DNA from: CAVWQV01 sp963757115
Lineage (GTDB): Bacteria > Pseudomonadota > Alphaproteobacteria > Acetobacterales > Acetobacteraceae
Direction of reading: 5' to 3'
DNA: 64,000 nucleotides
Assembly: GCA_963757115.1 (NCBI GenBank)
Contig: CAVWQV010000005.1
Span: forward strand, 186,001-250,000
Below, piece after piece: positions 9,337 through 17,999 of the stretch (positions are counted from its first letter, which is position 1; the number at the start of each line of letters is the position of its first letter). The notes beneath the pieces are model-generated. The model saw nothing but the letters and a program-made list of their open reading frames with translations, was not told the origin of the DNA and did not search any database. Made by a program: the position numbers and the translations under genes.

Positions 9337-10185
9337 TCAGGCTGGCTTGGCGGCAGTCAGCACCCCGTAGCGCATAGCGCCGGTCCGGAAGGCGATCAGC
9401 AGGCGTACCATGGTCAGGGCGAAGACGCGGTCTGGCGCCCCGCTCCGCAGCACGAAACGCTGAGTGCGGCGGTCCGTCATCAGACGGCCGAGGCTCCGGC
9501 GCACGCACACCGACCAGGTTCGCGCGACGGCCGTGGTGACGTCCTCCGAACGCTCGACGCGGAAGCCGGCCGCGGCGAGCAGTCGCGCGTAGTCGCCGGC
9601 GTCGCCAAGGCCGGCCAACCGCCCCTCCCGGCAGATCGGTTCGAGAAGATGGCGCACGGCCCAGCGGCGCGCGGCCGGCGCAGCCAGCCAGGCGCAGACC
9701 ACCAGCCGACCACCAGGGCGGAGCACGCGACACGCTTCGGCGAAGCAGCGAGCCAAGTCGGCCATATGCTCGGTGCTTTCGATTGCATAGGCACGGTCGA
9801 AAGCGCCGTCGGGAAGATCGTTGGCGAGCCAGTCTCCGACCCGCACGGCGAGCGTCCCTCGCGCGGGTCGCCGTTGCCCGGCCCGCGCGGCCTGGGCCGC
9901 CGAAAGCGTGAAGCCGGTTACAGCGAGGTCGTATGTCTCGGCGAGCCGAGCTGCCGTCGCGCCGTAGCCGCAGCCGATGTCGCAGACGGCCTGCCCCTGC
10001 GCCAGCTCGAGGCGATCCGCCACCAAATCGACCAGCGCGAGCACGGCGTCCTCCGGGCTTTCCCGACCGGTCAGCCAATAGCCGTGATGCAGATGCTCGC
10101 CCCAGATCGCTCGGTAGAACGGGTCGAGCGTCTCGTAGTGCGCGGCAACGGCGGCGCTGGATGTCGGGCTGTGCGGCCGGATCAT
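9337..10185 (-). CDS. SAM-dependent class I methyltransferase
   Basis: Cytosolic methyltransferase of 282 residues related to the gamma-tocopherol / cyclopropane-synthase-like small-molecule methyltransferases. The N-terminal block YRAIWGEHLHHGYWLTG is typical of that group. The SAM-binding motif I is VCDIGCGYGATAARLAE, followed by AVTGFTLSAAQAARAG, an acidic/aromatic AIESTEHMADLARCFAE and VLRPGGRLVVCAW. The C-terminal 80 residues carry the substrate cap and end YGVLTAAKPA. It lies 6 bp from the next upstream gene, a four-helix membrane protein, suggesting co-transcription. The substrate is unknown. The frame is intact. Confidence 0.85.
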   Translation of the reverse strand: MIRPHSPTSSAAVAAHYETLDPFYRAIWGEHLHHGYWLTGRESPEDAVLALVDLVADRLELAQGQAVCDIGCGYGATAARLAETYDLAVTGFTLSAAQAARAGQRRPARGTLAVRVGDWLANDLPDGAFDRAYAIESTEHMADLARCFAEACRVLRPGGRLVVCAWLAAPAARRWAVRHLLEPICREGRLAGLGDAGDYARLLAAAGFRVERSEDVTTAVARTWSVCVRRSLGRLMTDRRTQRFVLRSGAPDRVFALTMVRLLIAFRTGAMRYGVLTAAKPA

Positions 10186-10191
10186 CGGCGG

Positions 10192-10560
10192 TCAGCGCAC
10201 CGAAACATACGCCACTAGAATCACGTAGCCGATGACGGCCACGGAGCCGTGCAGGGCCAAGGACACGCCGACGCCGCGGCCTCGGGTGCGGGCCAGGAGC
10301 GGGATGGCGATGCCAACTCCGAGCGCGCCGCCGAGCAGCGCCAGCCCGTCCCAGCCAAATGCGCCGACCGGCCGGTTCCCGCCGAGCAGCGCCCAGGCAA
10401 GCACGGTCCAGCCGGCCGCCCCGATGATGCCGTGCGTCAGTCCGAACGCGAATGGCGGCAGCGCGCCGCCCTCCGTCGCCCATAGATGCCAGGTCGCCAG
10501 CACCATGCCGAGCAGCACGGCCAGCGACAGGAGTGCGAACGCGATCAGGAGCATCGGCAA
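10192..10560 (-). CDS. Small four-helix membrane protein, unknown function
   Basis: A 122-residue hydrophobic protein that I do not recognise. Four hydrophobic stretches are evident: LLIAFALLSLAVLLGMVLA, then FAFGLTHGIIGAAGWTVLAW, then LALLGGALGVGIAIPLLA, and SLALHGSVAVIGYVILVAYV. Short loops are rich in Gly and Arg (ARTRGRGVG). It lies in a tight minus-strand run between a ROK-type kinase gene (10 bp) and a methyltransferase gene (6 bp). No catalytic motif is visible. It is probably an inner-membrane protein. Confidence 0.65.
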   Translation of the reverse strand: MPMLLIAFALLSLAVLLGMVLATWHLWATEGGALPPFAFGLTHGIIGAAGWTVLAWALLGGNRPVGAFGWDGLALLGGALGVGIAIPLLARTRGRGVGVSLALHGSVAVIGYVILVAYVSVR

Positions 10561-10570
10561 GAGCCGCCGG

Positions 10571-11353
10571 TCAGGCCGGCTTGCGCTTCAGTTGTCCCTG
10601 TCCGGCGGCGGGCTCGGCTGTCGGCGGGAACGCGTCGTCGAGCTTGCTGTCCCACAGCCGCACCCCGCCGGTGATCCCCGCCTCATTCGAAACCACCCGC
10701 GCGTTCCACGGCAATGTCAGCTCCAAGTGTTTGGCGTTGCCGCCCCCGATCAGCAGCGCGTCGTAACCGATCAGCGTTTCGAGGGCGGCGATCGTGCGCT
10801 CCACGCGCTTGTTCCAGCGCTTGGTGCCGATCCGGCCCAGCTCATGGGTGCCGAGATACTCGTCGTAGGTCTTCTTGCCGCGCGCGATGTGCTGGCCGAT
10901 TTCGAGATGGGGCGCGATCCGCCCATCGTCGAACAGCGCGAAGCCGAACCCGGTGCCGAGGGTGATCACGCACTCGAGGCCGCTCCCCTCGATCACCCCC
11001 AATCCCTGCACGGTGGCGTCGTTCAGCAAGCGGGCGGGCGCGCCGAAGCGGGCCGCCGCCGCCTCGGCGAGCGCGAACCCGGCCCAAGACGGAGTGTCGA
11101 GATTAGGCGCGGTGCGTACCGTCCCGCCCCGCACCATGCCGGGAAAACCGATGCTGATGCGCTGAAACGGGCCGAGCGTCTCGATGAGGCCGGCAAGGGC
11201 GGCGAGCACCGCCTCGGGTCCGGCGGGATGCGGCGTGTCAACTCGTGCGGGGCCGGTAACGAAACTGCCGGCCCCGTTCAGCACCCCGGCCTTGAGCCGC
11301 GTACCGCCGATATCGATTGCGAGGGTGAGGGGGCCATCGTCCGCGTCCGTCAT
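10571..11353 (-). CDS. ROK-family kinase, polyphosphate-glucokinase-like
   Basis: Cytosolic sugar kinase of 260 residues. The phosphate-binding loop LAIDIGGTRLKAGVLN opens the ROK fold. ISIGFPGMVRGGTVRTAPN, LNDATVQGLGV and ITLGTGFGFALFDDGR follow, then a second lobe with YDEYLGTHELGRIG and ALLIGGGNAKHLEL. This arrangement, with a shortened zinc-less C-lobe, is that of strictly polyphosphate/ATP glucokinases (PpgK) rather than NagC-type regulators. It would phosphorylate glucose, possibly using polyphosphate. The C-terminal tail (AAGQGQLKRKPA) is basic. Same-strand neighbours are transport genes upstream and a membrane protein plus methyltransferase downstream. Confidence 0.82.
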   Translation of the reverse strand: MTDADDGPLTLAIDIGGTRLKAGVLNGAGSFVTGPARVDTPHPAGPEAVLAALAGLIETLGPFQRISIGFPGMVRGGTVRTAPNLDTPSWAGFALAEAAAARFGAPARLLNDATVQGLGVIEGSGLECVITLGTGFGFALFDDGRIAPHLEIGQHIARGKKTYDEYLGTHELGRIGTKRWNKRVERTIAALETLIGYDALLIGGGNAKHLELTLPWNARVVSNEAGITGGVRLWDSKLDDAFPPTAEPAAGQGQLKRKPA

Positions 11354-11416
11354 GCCGCGTCTATAACAGGCGCGGCGGTACGAAACACCAACGAGACGGT
11401 CCCTCGGACCCGGGCG

Positions 11417-12142
11417 TCAGCCGCCGAGATAGGCCTGCTCCAGCCGTTGCGGCAGCCGTTCCGCGCTGGTCGGCGCTTCCAGCACCACCCGCCCGCCCGC
11501 CAGCGCGTAGACCCGGTCGGCGAGGCGAAGCGCCTTCTCGATCAGCTGCTCGACGAGCAGGACCGCCACGCCCGTTTCGCGCAGGCGGGACGCGACGGCG
11601 AGCACGCGGTCGACCAGCACGGGCGATAACCCGGCCGAGGGTTCGTCCAGCATCAGCAGCCGTGGCCGGCGCACCAAGCCTTGCGCGACCGCCAGCATCT
11701 GCTGCTGCCCGCCCGACAGCGCGCCGCCTTGATCGGCGCGCTTGGCCGCGAGCTCGGGAAAGTGCGCGAGCGCCTCATCCACGCGCACCGCCCTTTCCCG
11801 GCGTGGCAGGTCGTAGGCGGCGAGCAGCAGGTTGTCCGCGACCGAGAGCTGTGTGAACACGCGATGCCCCTCGACCACGTGAACGAGGCCGTTGCGCGCC
11901 GTCCGGCGTGGACCGGCATTCTTAATGTCATGGCCGCCGAAGCGTACGGTGCCGCCGCTCGGTGAAAGCAGGCCGGAGACGGTGCGCAGCAGGGTCGTCT
12001 TGCCCGCGCCGTTCGGTCCGAGCAGTGCAACGATCTCGCCCGCGCCGACGGTGAGCGTCACCTGATGAAGCACCCCGATGCGGCCGTAGCCGGCCGATAG
12101 GCCGCCGAGTTCGAGCAGCGCGTCATCCGCCAAGATACGCAC
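11417..12142 (-). CDS. livF: Branched-chain amino acid-type ABC transporter ATPase LivF
   Basis: Second ATPase of a LivFGHM-type importer. It has a Walker A GPNGAGKTTLLRT, signature LSGGQQQMLAVAQGLV, Walker B LLMLDEPSAGLSP and switch His region LLVEQLIEKAL, in 241 residues, the usual LivF length. It overlaps the end of the upstream LivM-LivG gene by 20 bp, so the two are translationally linked. It is the final gene of the transporter cluster. The ligand may be amino acids, amides or urea-like compounds; the binding protein that would decide this is missing (see the stub at 14721-14873). Confidence 0.92.
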   Translation of the reverse strand: MRILADDALLELGGLSAGYGRIGVLHQVTLTVGAGEIVALLGPNGAGKTTLLRTVSGLLSPSGGTVRFGGHDIKNAGPRRTARNGLVHVVEGHRVFTQLSVADNLLLAAYDLPRRERAVRVDEALAHFPELAAKRADQGGALSGGQQQMLAVAQGLVRRPRLLMLDEPSAGLSPVLVDRVLAVASRLRETGVAVLLVEQLIEKALRLADRVYALAGGRVVLEAPTSAERLPQRLEQAYLGG

Positions 12143-13854
12143 TCACCACGTCCTGACGCGCGCGGATCTCGGCCGGCGTGCCTCGCGCGAGCTCGCGGCC
12201 GAGATTGAGCACAGTCACCGTGTCGCAGATGTCGAAGATCAGGTCGGGGCGGTGCTCGACGACGAGCACGCCCGTGCCGCGCGCCGCGATCGCCTTGATG
12301 AGTTCACCCAGCTGCTCGATCTCCGCGGGCAAAAGTCCGGCGGCGGGCTCGTCGAGCATCAGGAAAGCCGGCCGCAGCATCAGCGCCCGGGCGATCTCCA
12401 TGAAGCGAAGCTGGCTGTGCTGCAGCCGGTCGGCCCGCATGGTTGGCCATTGGTTCGAGCCCGACGGCGCGCAAGGCCAACATCGCCGCGTCATGCAGAA
12501 CGCGCTCGTCACGGCCGTGGCGCGGCAAAGCAAACAGCGCCTCGCCGAAGCTCGCGCGACCCTCGATGGTGCCGCCGATGATCACGTTGGTGAGCAGGCT
12601 TGCCTCGCCCACGAAGCGTGGCGTCTGAAACGTCCGGGCGATGCCGAGCCGGGCGCGCATCTGCGGCAGCCCGGGCGGAAGCGTGTGCGCGCCCAGGCGC
12701 ACGGAGCCGGCCTCCGGACGGTAGAACCCGCCGATCACGTTGAGCGCCGTCGTCTTGCCCGAGCCGTTGGGACCGATCAGGCCATGCACCGTGCCCGGCT
12801 CGAGCACCAGGTCGAGCCCGTCCAGGGCGCGCACCGCCCCGAAGCGGAGCACCACGCCCGCGAGCCGGATCGCCGCTTCCGCGGTCGTGTGGTTGAGGAA
12901 CTCCGCAAGCAGTGCCGGGCGGGGTGCGATCGGGCGGGTGGTGTCGAGCTTGCGCCGCGCCGCCACGTCGAGCAGCTCGGTGATGCCGCCCGGGGTCACG
13001 AGCACGATGACGAGCAGCAGCGCGGCGTACAGAACCGTCGACCAGGCAACCGGCGGTGCGGCGAATTCGGTGAGAACGGTGACCAGGATGGTGCCAAGCA
13101 GCGGCCCCAGCACCGAGCCGCGTCCTCCGATCAGGATGGCGATGAAGAACAGCACCGATAAGTCGAAGGTGAAGGCGTCGGGCGTGATGTAGGACTGGAG
13201 GGCGGCAAACAGGCCGCCCGCCACCGCGGCCGTGCCGCCCGCGAACAGGAACACGGTAGCGAGCAGCGCTGGCTTGGAGATGCCCGTCGCTTCCGCCGCC
13301 ACTTCCGCGTCGCGCACTGCGATCAACCCGCGGCCGAACCGGCTCTCTGCAATGTTCGCCGTCATCCAGGTGCAAAGTCCGGCCAGCACCGCGCAAAGTG
13401 CGTAGAGGCCCCACGCCGTGTCGAACGGGGGCGGCAAGCGCGGGCCGGCGATCCCGATGCCACCGCCGGTGACGCTCTCCCAAGCCAGCGCGATTTGGGT
13501 CACGATCGTCGCGAAGCCGAGTGTCGTCATGGCGAAGTAGAAAGTGCGCAGGCGGAGCGCCGGCAGCCCGACGATCAGGCCCGCAAGCGCGCCCGTGGCG
13601 CCGGTGGCGACAAGTGCGGGCGGGGCGGGCCAGCCTACTCCCGCGAGCACCGACATGGTGTAGGCGCCCACCGTGAGCAGCGCCACCCAGCCGATCGCGA
13701 GCTGGCCGCCGAAACCGACGACGAGGTTGAGGCCCGAGACGAGCACCCAGTAGATCGCGGCGCGCGTGCCGATCGGCGCCCAGTAATCATTGCCGATGAA
13801 CGGCAGCGCCGCCGCAAGCGCGGCAATTGCCAGGAATGGCAGGGTGCGGGCCAT
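12123..13854 (-). CDS. LivM-LivG fused permease-ATPase (one frame switch)
   Basis: Single gene encoding a LivM-type membrane permease (about residues 1-315) joined to a LivG-type ATPase (about 330-575). The permease part has the expected helices, YWVLVSGLNLVVGFGGQLAI and GRGSVLGPLLGTILVTVLTE. The ATPase has Walker A GPNGSGKTTALNVIGGFY, then RARLGIARTFQTPRFVGEAS and, in the shifted frame, QLRFMEIARALMLRP, FLMLDEPAAGLLPAE and VVEHRPDLIFDICD. The Q-loop (FQTP) and D-loop are present. The frame switch is near 12435, where the signature motif would be; QLRFMEIAR follows it. Fused LivMG proteins are known in proteobacteria, so the fusion itself looks real. Confidence 0.87.
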
Positions 13855-13859
13855 TTCGT

Positions 13860-14720
13860 TCAGACCCGCCGTGCCGCGCGCGCACCCCCAAGGCCCGAGG
13901 GTGCCGCGAGCAGCACGACGATGAACACCAAGAACACGGCAACGGAGGCGAACACCCCGCCGACCGCATAGTTGGCGACCTGCTGGAACACCCCAACGGC
14001 GAGGCCACCTGCCACGGCACCCCGATTGCTGCCGAGCCCGCCGAGGGCGACGGGCACGAAGCCATAAAAGTTCAGCAAGCCTCCATTGGCGAAGTTCGCG
14101 AGCAGGAGTTCACCCCCGGCAAAGCCGGCCAGCCCGCCGATCGCCCCGGCCAGCGCATAGCTCCCGATGCGCAGGTTCCGCTCCGGCAGGCCAAGCGCGC
14201 GGGCGGCAAAACTGTCGTCCGCGGTGGCGAGGAATGCGCGGCCGACCAGGGTGCCGCGGTTTAGCAGCTCCAGCCCCGCCGCCACCGCGGCGCAAGCGAG
14301 CAGCGGCAACCAGAACTTCTCATCGAGCGGGCCGGCCGCGGCCGTGCCGAACAGGCGCGGAAAGGGCTGCGGCTCCGTGCTCCATTCAAACGCCGTGAAC
14401 TGCTGGATCAGGAGGGCGAAAGCCAGGGTGGAGAGCACGTAAAGATGCTGGTCGAGCCGGCCAAGCACCGGTCGCACCGCGACGAGTTCCGTCAGCACGC
14501 CGACCGTCGCGCACGCAGCGAGCGTGAGCACGAACGCAACGGGGCCGGGAAGATGCAGCCGGGTAATGAACAGCGCTCCGAACACGCCGCCCAGCATCCC
14601 GAGCTGCCCGGCGGTGAAACTCATCACCCCCGAGGCGGCGAACATCACGTTGTAGGTGATGCCGATCAGCGCGTACACCGCGCCGATGGCGAGGCCGGAG
14701 GCGAGAATCGCGGCTAGCAT
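13860..14720 (-). CDS. livH: Branched-chain amino acid-type ABC permease LivH
   Basis: Inner-membrane permease of about 286 residues starting at the ATG at 14720 (MLAAILASGLAIGAVYALIG). Hallmarks are GVMSFTAGQLGMLGG, the DDSFAARALGLP loop (a variant of the EAA-like cytoplasmic loop of LivH) and FYGFVPVALGGLGSNRGAVA near the C-terminus. Eight or so hydrophobic helices are visible. In the sequence it is also open in frame with a 51-codon stub of a binding-protein gene directly upstream, so it could be made as a fusion carrying a signal peptide. It ends 5 bp before the LivM-LivG gene. Confidence 0.88.
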   Translation of the reverse strand: MLAAILASGLAIGAVYALIGITYNVMFAASGVMSFTAGQLGMLGGVFGALFITRLHLPGPVAFVLTLAACATVGVLTELVAVRPVLGRLDQHLYVLSTLAFALLIQQFTAFEWSTEPQPFPRLFGTAAAGPLDEKFWLPLLACAAVAAGLELLNRGTLVGRAFLATADDSFAARALGLPERNLRIGSYALAGAIGGLAGFAGGELLLANFANGGLLNFYGFVPVALGGLGSNRGAVAGGLAVGVFQQVANYAVGGVFASVAVFLVFIVVLLAAPSGLGGARAARRV

Positions 14721-14873
14721 GTCTCGAGGGTCACGAATCTTCCGACGCGCGCGCGGGCCGGTGAGCGGCGCGAGCCAGCCGATGCGGACGGCCTCCGCTT
14801 GCGCGATTGCCGGCCGCGCAAGCGACGCTCCCGCCGCTCCGCTCAGCACGAAGCCCTGCCGCGTGATTTCCAT
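14721..14873 (-). pseudogene. 5' stub of a periplasmic binding-protein gene, in frame with livH
   Basis: The ATG at 14873 has a strong ribosome site (GGAGG, 5 bp spacing) and encodes MEITRQGFVLSGAAGASLA then RPAIAQAEAVRIGWLAPLTG. That is a twin-arginine-like or Sec signal peptide (Ala-rich, cleaved near AQA) followed by the first beta strand of a LivJ-type amide/amino-acid binding protein (VRIGWLAPLTGP). Instead of the remaining 350 or so residues, the sequence runs straight on as ARRKIRDPRD into livH, in frame. An internal deletion (biological or in assembly) removed the gene body. The transporter therefore lacks its own binding protein here. Confidence 0.7.
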
Positions 14874-14917
14874 GCCGTCCTCCCGGCAGTCGGTCGAAGG
14901 ATAACCCTGCCGTGAAG

Positions 14918-16034
14918 CTATAACAGCCGCCGAAGCGCGTCGGCGACGGTGCAAACCTCGTCGTCGCCAAGCTCGGGGTAGACCGGGAGGCTGAGCACGG
15001 CGGAAGCGGCGGCCTCCGTCGCCCGGCAGGCAGCAGGGCCGAGCGCCACGCGACCCTCGTAGGCCGGCTGCCGATGCACCGGGACCGGGTAGTGGACCGC
15101 ACTTCCCACCCCGGCCTCCCGCAGCCGGGCCCGCGCCGCTTCGCGGTCGGGCACCCGGACGACGTATTGGTGGAAAACGTGCGTCGCACCGGCGCGGCGC
15201 GCCGGCGGGCGAATAGCGGTCCGCGCCAGTGCGGTGTCGTACTCGGCAGCGATCGTGCCCCGGCGCGCGTTCGCCCGGTCGAGATGCGCGAGCTTGACCC
15301 GCAAGACCGCGGCCTGCAGTTCGTCGAGCCGGCTATTCACGCCCGCTGCCTCGGAAAGCTGGTGCCTCCGCCAGCCGGTACTGGCGCAGCGCCGCCAGAC
15401 TGGCGGCGAGGTCGGCGTCGCTCGTTGCGAGCACGCCGCCGTCACCGAGCGCGCCCAGGTTCTTCGTCGGATACAGGCTGAACGCCCCCACCGCGCCCCA
15501 TGTCCCGAGCCGCCGCCCATCCAGCGCTGCGCCGTGTGCCTGGCTGCAATCCTCGATCATTGCGACATCGTGCTGCGCGCACACCGCGCCGATCGCGCCG
15601 ATGTCGGCCGCACCACCGTAGAGATGCACCGGGATCGCCGCGCGGATCGGCGGCAGGCCCGATGGTGGATGGGCCAGCAGCTCAGCAAGTTCGCCGGCGT
15701 CCATCGTGTAGTGCAGCGGGTCGATGTCGAGCAGCACGGGGACAGCGCCCGCCATCTCGATCGCGGCGACCGTGGCGACGGCGGTGTGCGAGACGGTGGC
15801 CACCGCGGCCCCCTGGCCCACGCCGAGCGCCCGCAACGCCAGCACCAGGGCGTCCGTCCCGTTGCCGCAGCCTACGGCGTGCGCCGCCCCAAGCCAGCGT
15901 GCGAACTCCTGCTCGAAGCCGGCGACCTCCTGCCCCAGGATGTACCAGCCGGAGCCGAGCGCCCGGGCCACCGCAGCGTCGATCTCGGCCTTCAGTGCGC
16001 GATAGGCCGCGCCGGGGTTTGCGGACGGAATCAC
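14918..16034 (-). CDS. DegT/DnrJ/EryC1-family sugar aminotransferase (one frame switch)
   Basis: PLP-dependent enzyme that aminates a keto nucleotide-sugar. The first frame covers residues 1-230: GSGWYILGQEVAGFEQEFA, CGNGTDALVLALRALGVG, DCSQAHGAALDGRRLG and the Schiff-base lysine in FSLYPTKNLGALGDGG. The second frame continues HQLSEAAGVNSRLDELQAAV, VFHQYVVRVPDREAAR and VHYPVPVHRQPAY, ending at 14918. The switch is near 15350-15365, inside the RQYR...RHQLSEAAGVNSR block, so one base is gained or lost. Total length is about 370 residues, normal for the family. It lies 15 bp downstream of an NAD-dependent epimerase, a pairing typical of amino-sugar pathways for surface glycans. Confidence 0.9.
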
Positions 16035-16048
16035 GCCCGGCTTCCGGG

Positions 16049-17029
16049 TCAGAGATACTCGGCCAACCGCGGCCGGAACCAGTCAAGCGAACGCCCGATC
16101 CCTTCCTCCAGACCGACCGCCGGTGCCCAACCCGTCACGCTACGGAACGCAAGGTCGTCGGCGTGGTAGCTGCCGATATCGATACGGGCGCGGTCCGCTG
16201 GGAAAGGCCGCATCGCATAGCAGGCCGCGCCTCCCGTGAGCTTCACCAGCAGCTCGGCGATCTCGTGCAGGGACGCGGGTGTCGCACCGCCGATGTTGAA
16301 GATGCGCCCATGGCAGGCGGGGGTGGCGGCGGCGAGCAGGAAGGCCTCCGTCACGTCGTCCACATAGGTGAGGTCGCGCAGTTGATCGCCTCCCCACACC
16401 TCGAACGGCCGGCTTTCCAGCACGCAACGGATCCATATTCCGAGAAAGGTCTGCCGGGCGTCCCGGATCCGCAGGCGCGGGCCATAGCAATTGGTCAATC
16501 TGAGGGACACCACCGGGCGGCCTTGCGCCCGATGCTCGATCATCCAGTACTGCTCGCCCGCGAACTTGGACACTCCGTTGGCGTCGGGAGGTGCGACCGG
16601 GTGCGTTTCGTCAACCGGCAAACGAAGCGGGCGACCATAGAACTGGCGCGTGGAGGCGTGAACCACGATCGCGTCCGGTGCCGCCTCCCGCGCAGCCTGG
16701 ATCAGCCGAACCTGAGCGACCGCATTCACCGCGATGTCTGCAAGCGGGTCCTGCTGCCCGCCCATATGGCTGGTCTGAGCGGCCAAATTGAAAATCACTG
16801 ACGCGCCCTCGCAAAGGGGGCGCAGATCGGCCTCGCGGATATCGGCCCGTACCAGCTCGACCGCAGCACCTTGGAGATTTGCTGCGTTCGCGCCGCCGCC
16901 GAACAGGAAGCCGTCGAGTGCCGTCACTCGCGCGCCCCGGGCAGCGAGAGCATGGCATAGGTTGGAGCCGAGAAATCCCGCCCCGCCCGTCACCAGGACC
17001 TTGCGGCCGCTCCACTCCGCGTTCGCCAT
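16049..17029 (-). CDS. NAD-dependent nucleotide-sugar epimerase/dehydratase (extended SDR)
   Basis: Extended SDR of 326 residues. It has a Rossmann loop VTGGAGFLGSNLCHALA, FNLAAQTSHMGG, the sugar-binding SLRLTNCYGPRLRIRDARQ and QLRDLTYVDDVTEAFLLA, the family's C-terminal domain. The usual catalytic YxxxK reads NGVSKFAGEQYW, so the tyrosine position is Asn while the lysine is kept. I recall a subgroup of epimerase-like proteins with D-x-N-G-x-x-K that shares the LRLTNxYGPR block, so this is probably a family trait rather than damage. With the adjacent DegT aminotransferase it would make or modify an activated sugar. The reaction is unknown. Confidence 0.85.
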   Translation of the reverse strand: MANAEWSGRKVLVTGGAGFLGSNLCHALAARGARVTALDGFLFGGGANAANLQGAAVELVRADIREADLRPLCEGASVIFNLAAQTSHMGGQQDPLADIAVNAVAQVRLIQAAREAAPDAIVVHASTRQFYGRPLRLPVDETHPVAPPDANGVSKFAGEQYWMIEHRAQGRPVVSLRLTNCYGPRLRIRDARQTFLGIWIRCVLESRPFEVWGGDQLRDLTYVDDVTEAFLLAAATPACHGRIFNIGGATPASLHEIAELLVKLTGGAACYAMRPFPADRARIDIGSYHADDLAFRSVTGWAPAVGLEEGIGRSLDWFRPRLAEYL

Positions 17030-17068
17030 GACGCCCTCATGCGGGCCGAACGTGGCGGGAGCAAGGCG

Positions 17069-17950
17069 TCAGCGCATCCCCGTGATCGATGCGCTCACCG
17101 CGCGTGGATCGCGGGACGGCCAGCGGCCGGCATCGACCTGCGCAAGGAACGCGCCCACCAGACGGTTGAATTCGTCGGGATCTTCGAGATTGATGCCGTG
17201 GCCGCAATTCGGCATGACGGCGAGGGCTGCTGACGGGATGGTCTGCTTCATCAGCAACCCGGGTTGCAGGCAGGGCCAATCCTCGTCACCGGTGAGCACC
17301 AGCGTGGGCACGGTGAGCGCCTTCATGCGATCCACAAGATCGAACAAGGAGGGGCGCTCGCGTTGCACGCCCAGTTGCGTGTTGGCGGAGCCGACGGCCG
17401 AGTGTTCGGCAAGCTGGGCCCGGAATTCGGCGAAGCCGCGCGGGTCCTTGTTCTCGAATTGCACGCGGGTCGGGCCGTAGGCGTATTTCGCCGCGAACGC
17501 CGCCATTCCGTTGTCGCGGATGAACGCCACCACGGCCTCGGCTTCAGCGCGGAACTTGTCGCGCGTCGCAGGCTCCGCACCATAGCCGCAGCCGGCTACG
17601 ACCAGCGATCGGGCGCGGGCCGGGTGTCGCAGGCCGAAGTGCAAGGTGGCGAAGCCGCCCATTGAGAGCCCCACAACATGCGCGCGCTCGAGGCCGAGAT
17701 GGTCGAGCATGGCGCGGATGTCGTCAGCGGCGCGGTTCTGCGAGTAGAACGCCACGTCGTCCGGCACGTCCGAGGGCGGGTAACCGCGCGCGTTGAAGGC
17801 AACCGCGCGGAAGCGTTGCCCAAAGTGCCGGAGCTGCGGCTCCCAGCTGCGCCAATCCCCGGCAAACTCGTGCACGAAGACCAGGGGGGCGCCTTTCCCG
17901 GTTTCCTCATAGTAGAGGCGCACCCCGTCATCCGTGGTTGCGTGCGGCAT
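17069..17950 (-). CDS. Alpha/beta hydrolase
   Basis: About 293 residues, cytosolic, alpha/beta-hydrolase fold resembling 3-oxoadipate enol-lactone hydrolases and haloperoxidase-like esterases. The oxyanion strand is LVFVHEFAGDWRSWEPQL, the nucleophile elbow is VVGLSMGGFATLHFG (Ser), the acid lies in LVLTGDEDWPCL and the His is in MPNCGHGINLEDPDEFN. An ATGATG pair occurs at 17953/17950 and I prefer 17950, which has GGAGG at 5 bp. The longer upstream reading overlaps the J-domain gene and is rejected. The gene sits 46 bp after that gene and 39 bp before the epimerase. The substrate is unknown. Confidence 0.83.
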   Translation of the reverse strand: MPHATTDDGVRLYYEETGKGAPLVFVHEFAGDWRSWEPQLRHFGQRFRAVAFNARGYPPSDVPDDVAFYSQNRAADDIRAMLDHLGLERAHVVGLSMGGFATLHFGLRHPARARSLVVAGCGYGAEPATRDKFRAEAEAVVAFIRDNGMAAFAAKYAYGPTRVQFENKDPRGFAEFRAQLAEHSAVGSANTQLGVQRERPSLFDLVDRMKALTVPTLVLTGDEDWPCLQPGLLMKQTIPSAALAVMPNCGHGINLEDPDEFNRLVGAFLAQVDAGRWPSRDPRAVSASITGMR

Positions 17951-17999
17951 CATCCCCTCCAATGGCAGGCGCTGGTGCGTGGCGAGCCGAAGCAACGCC

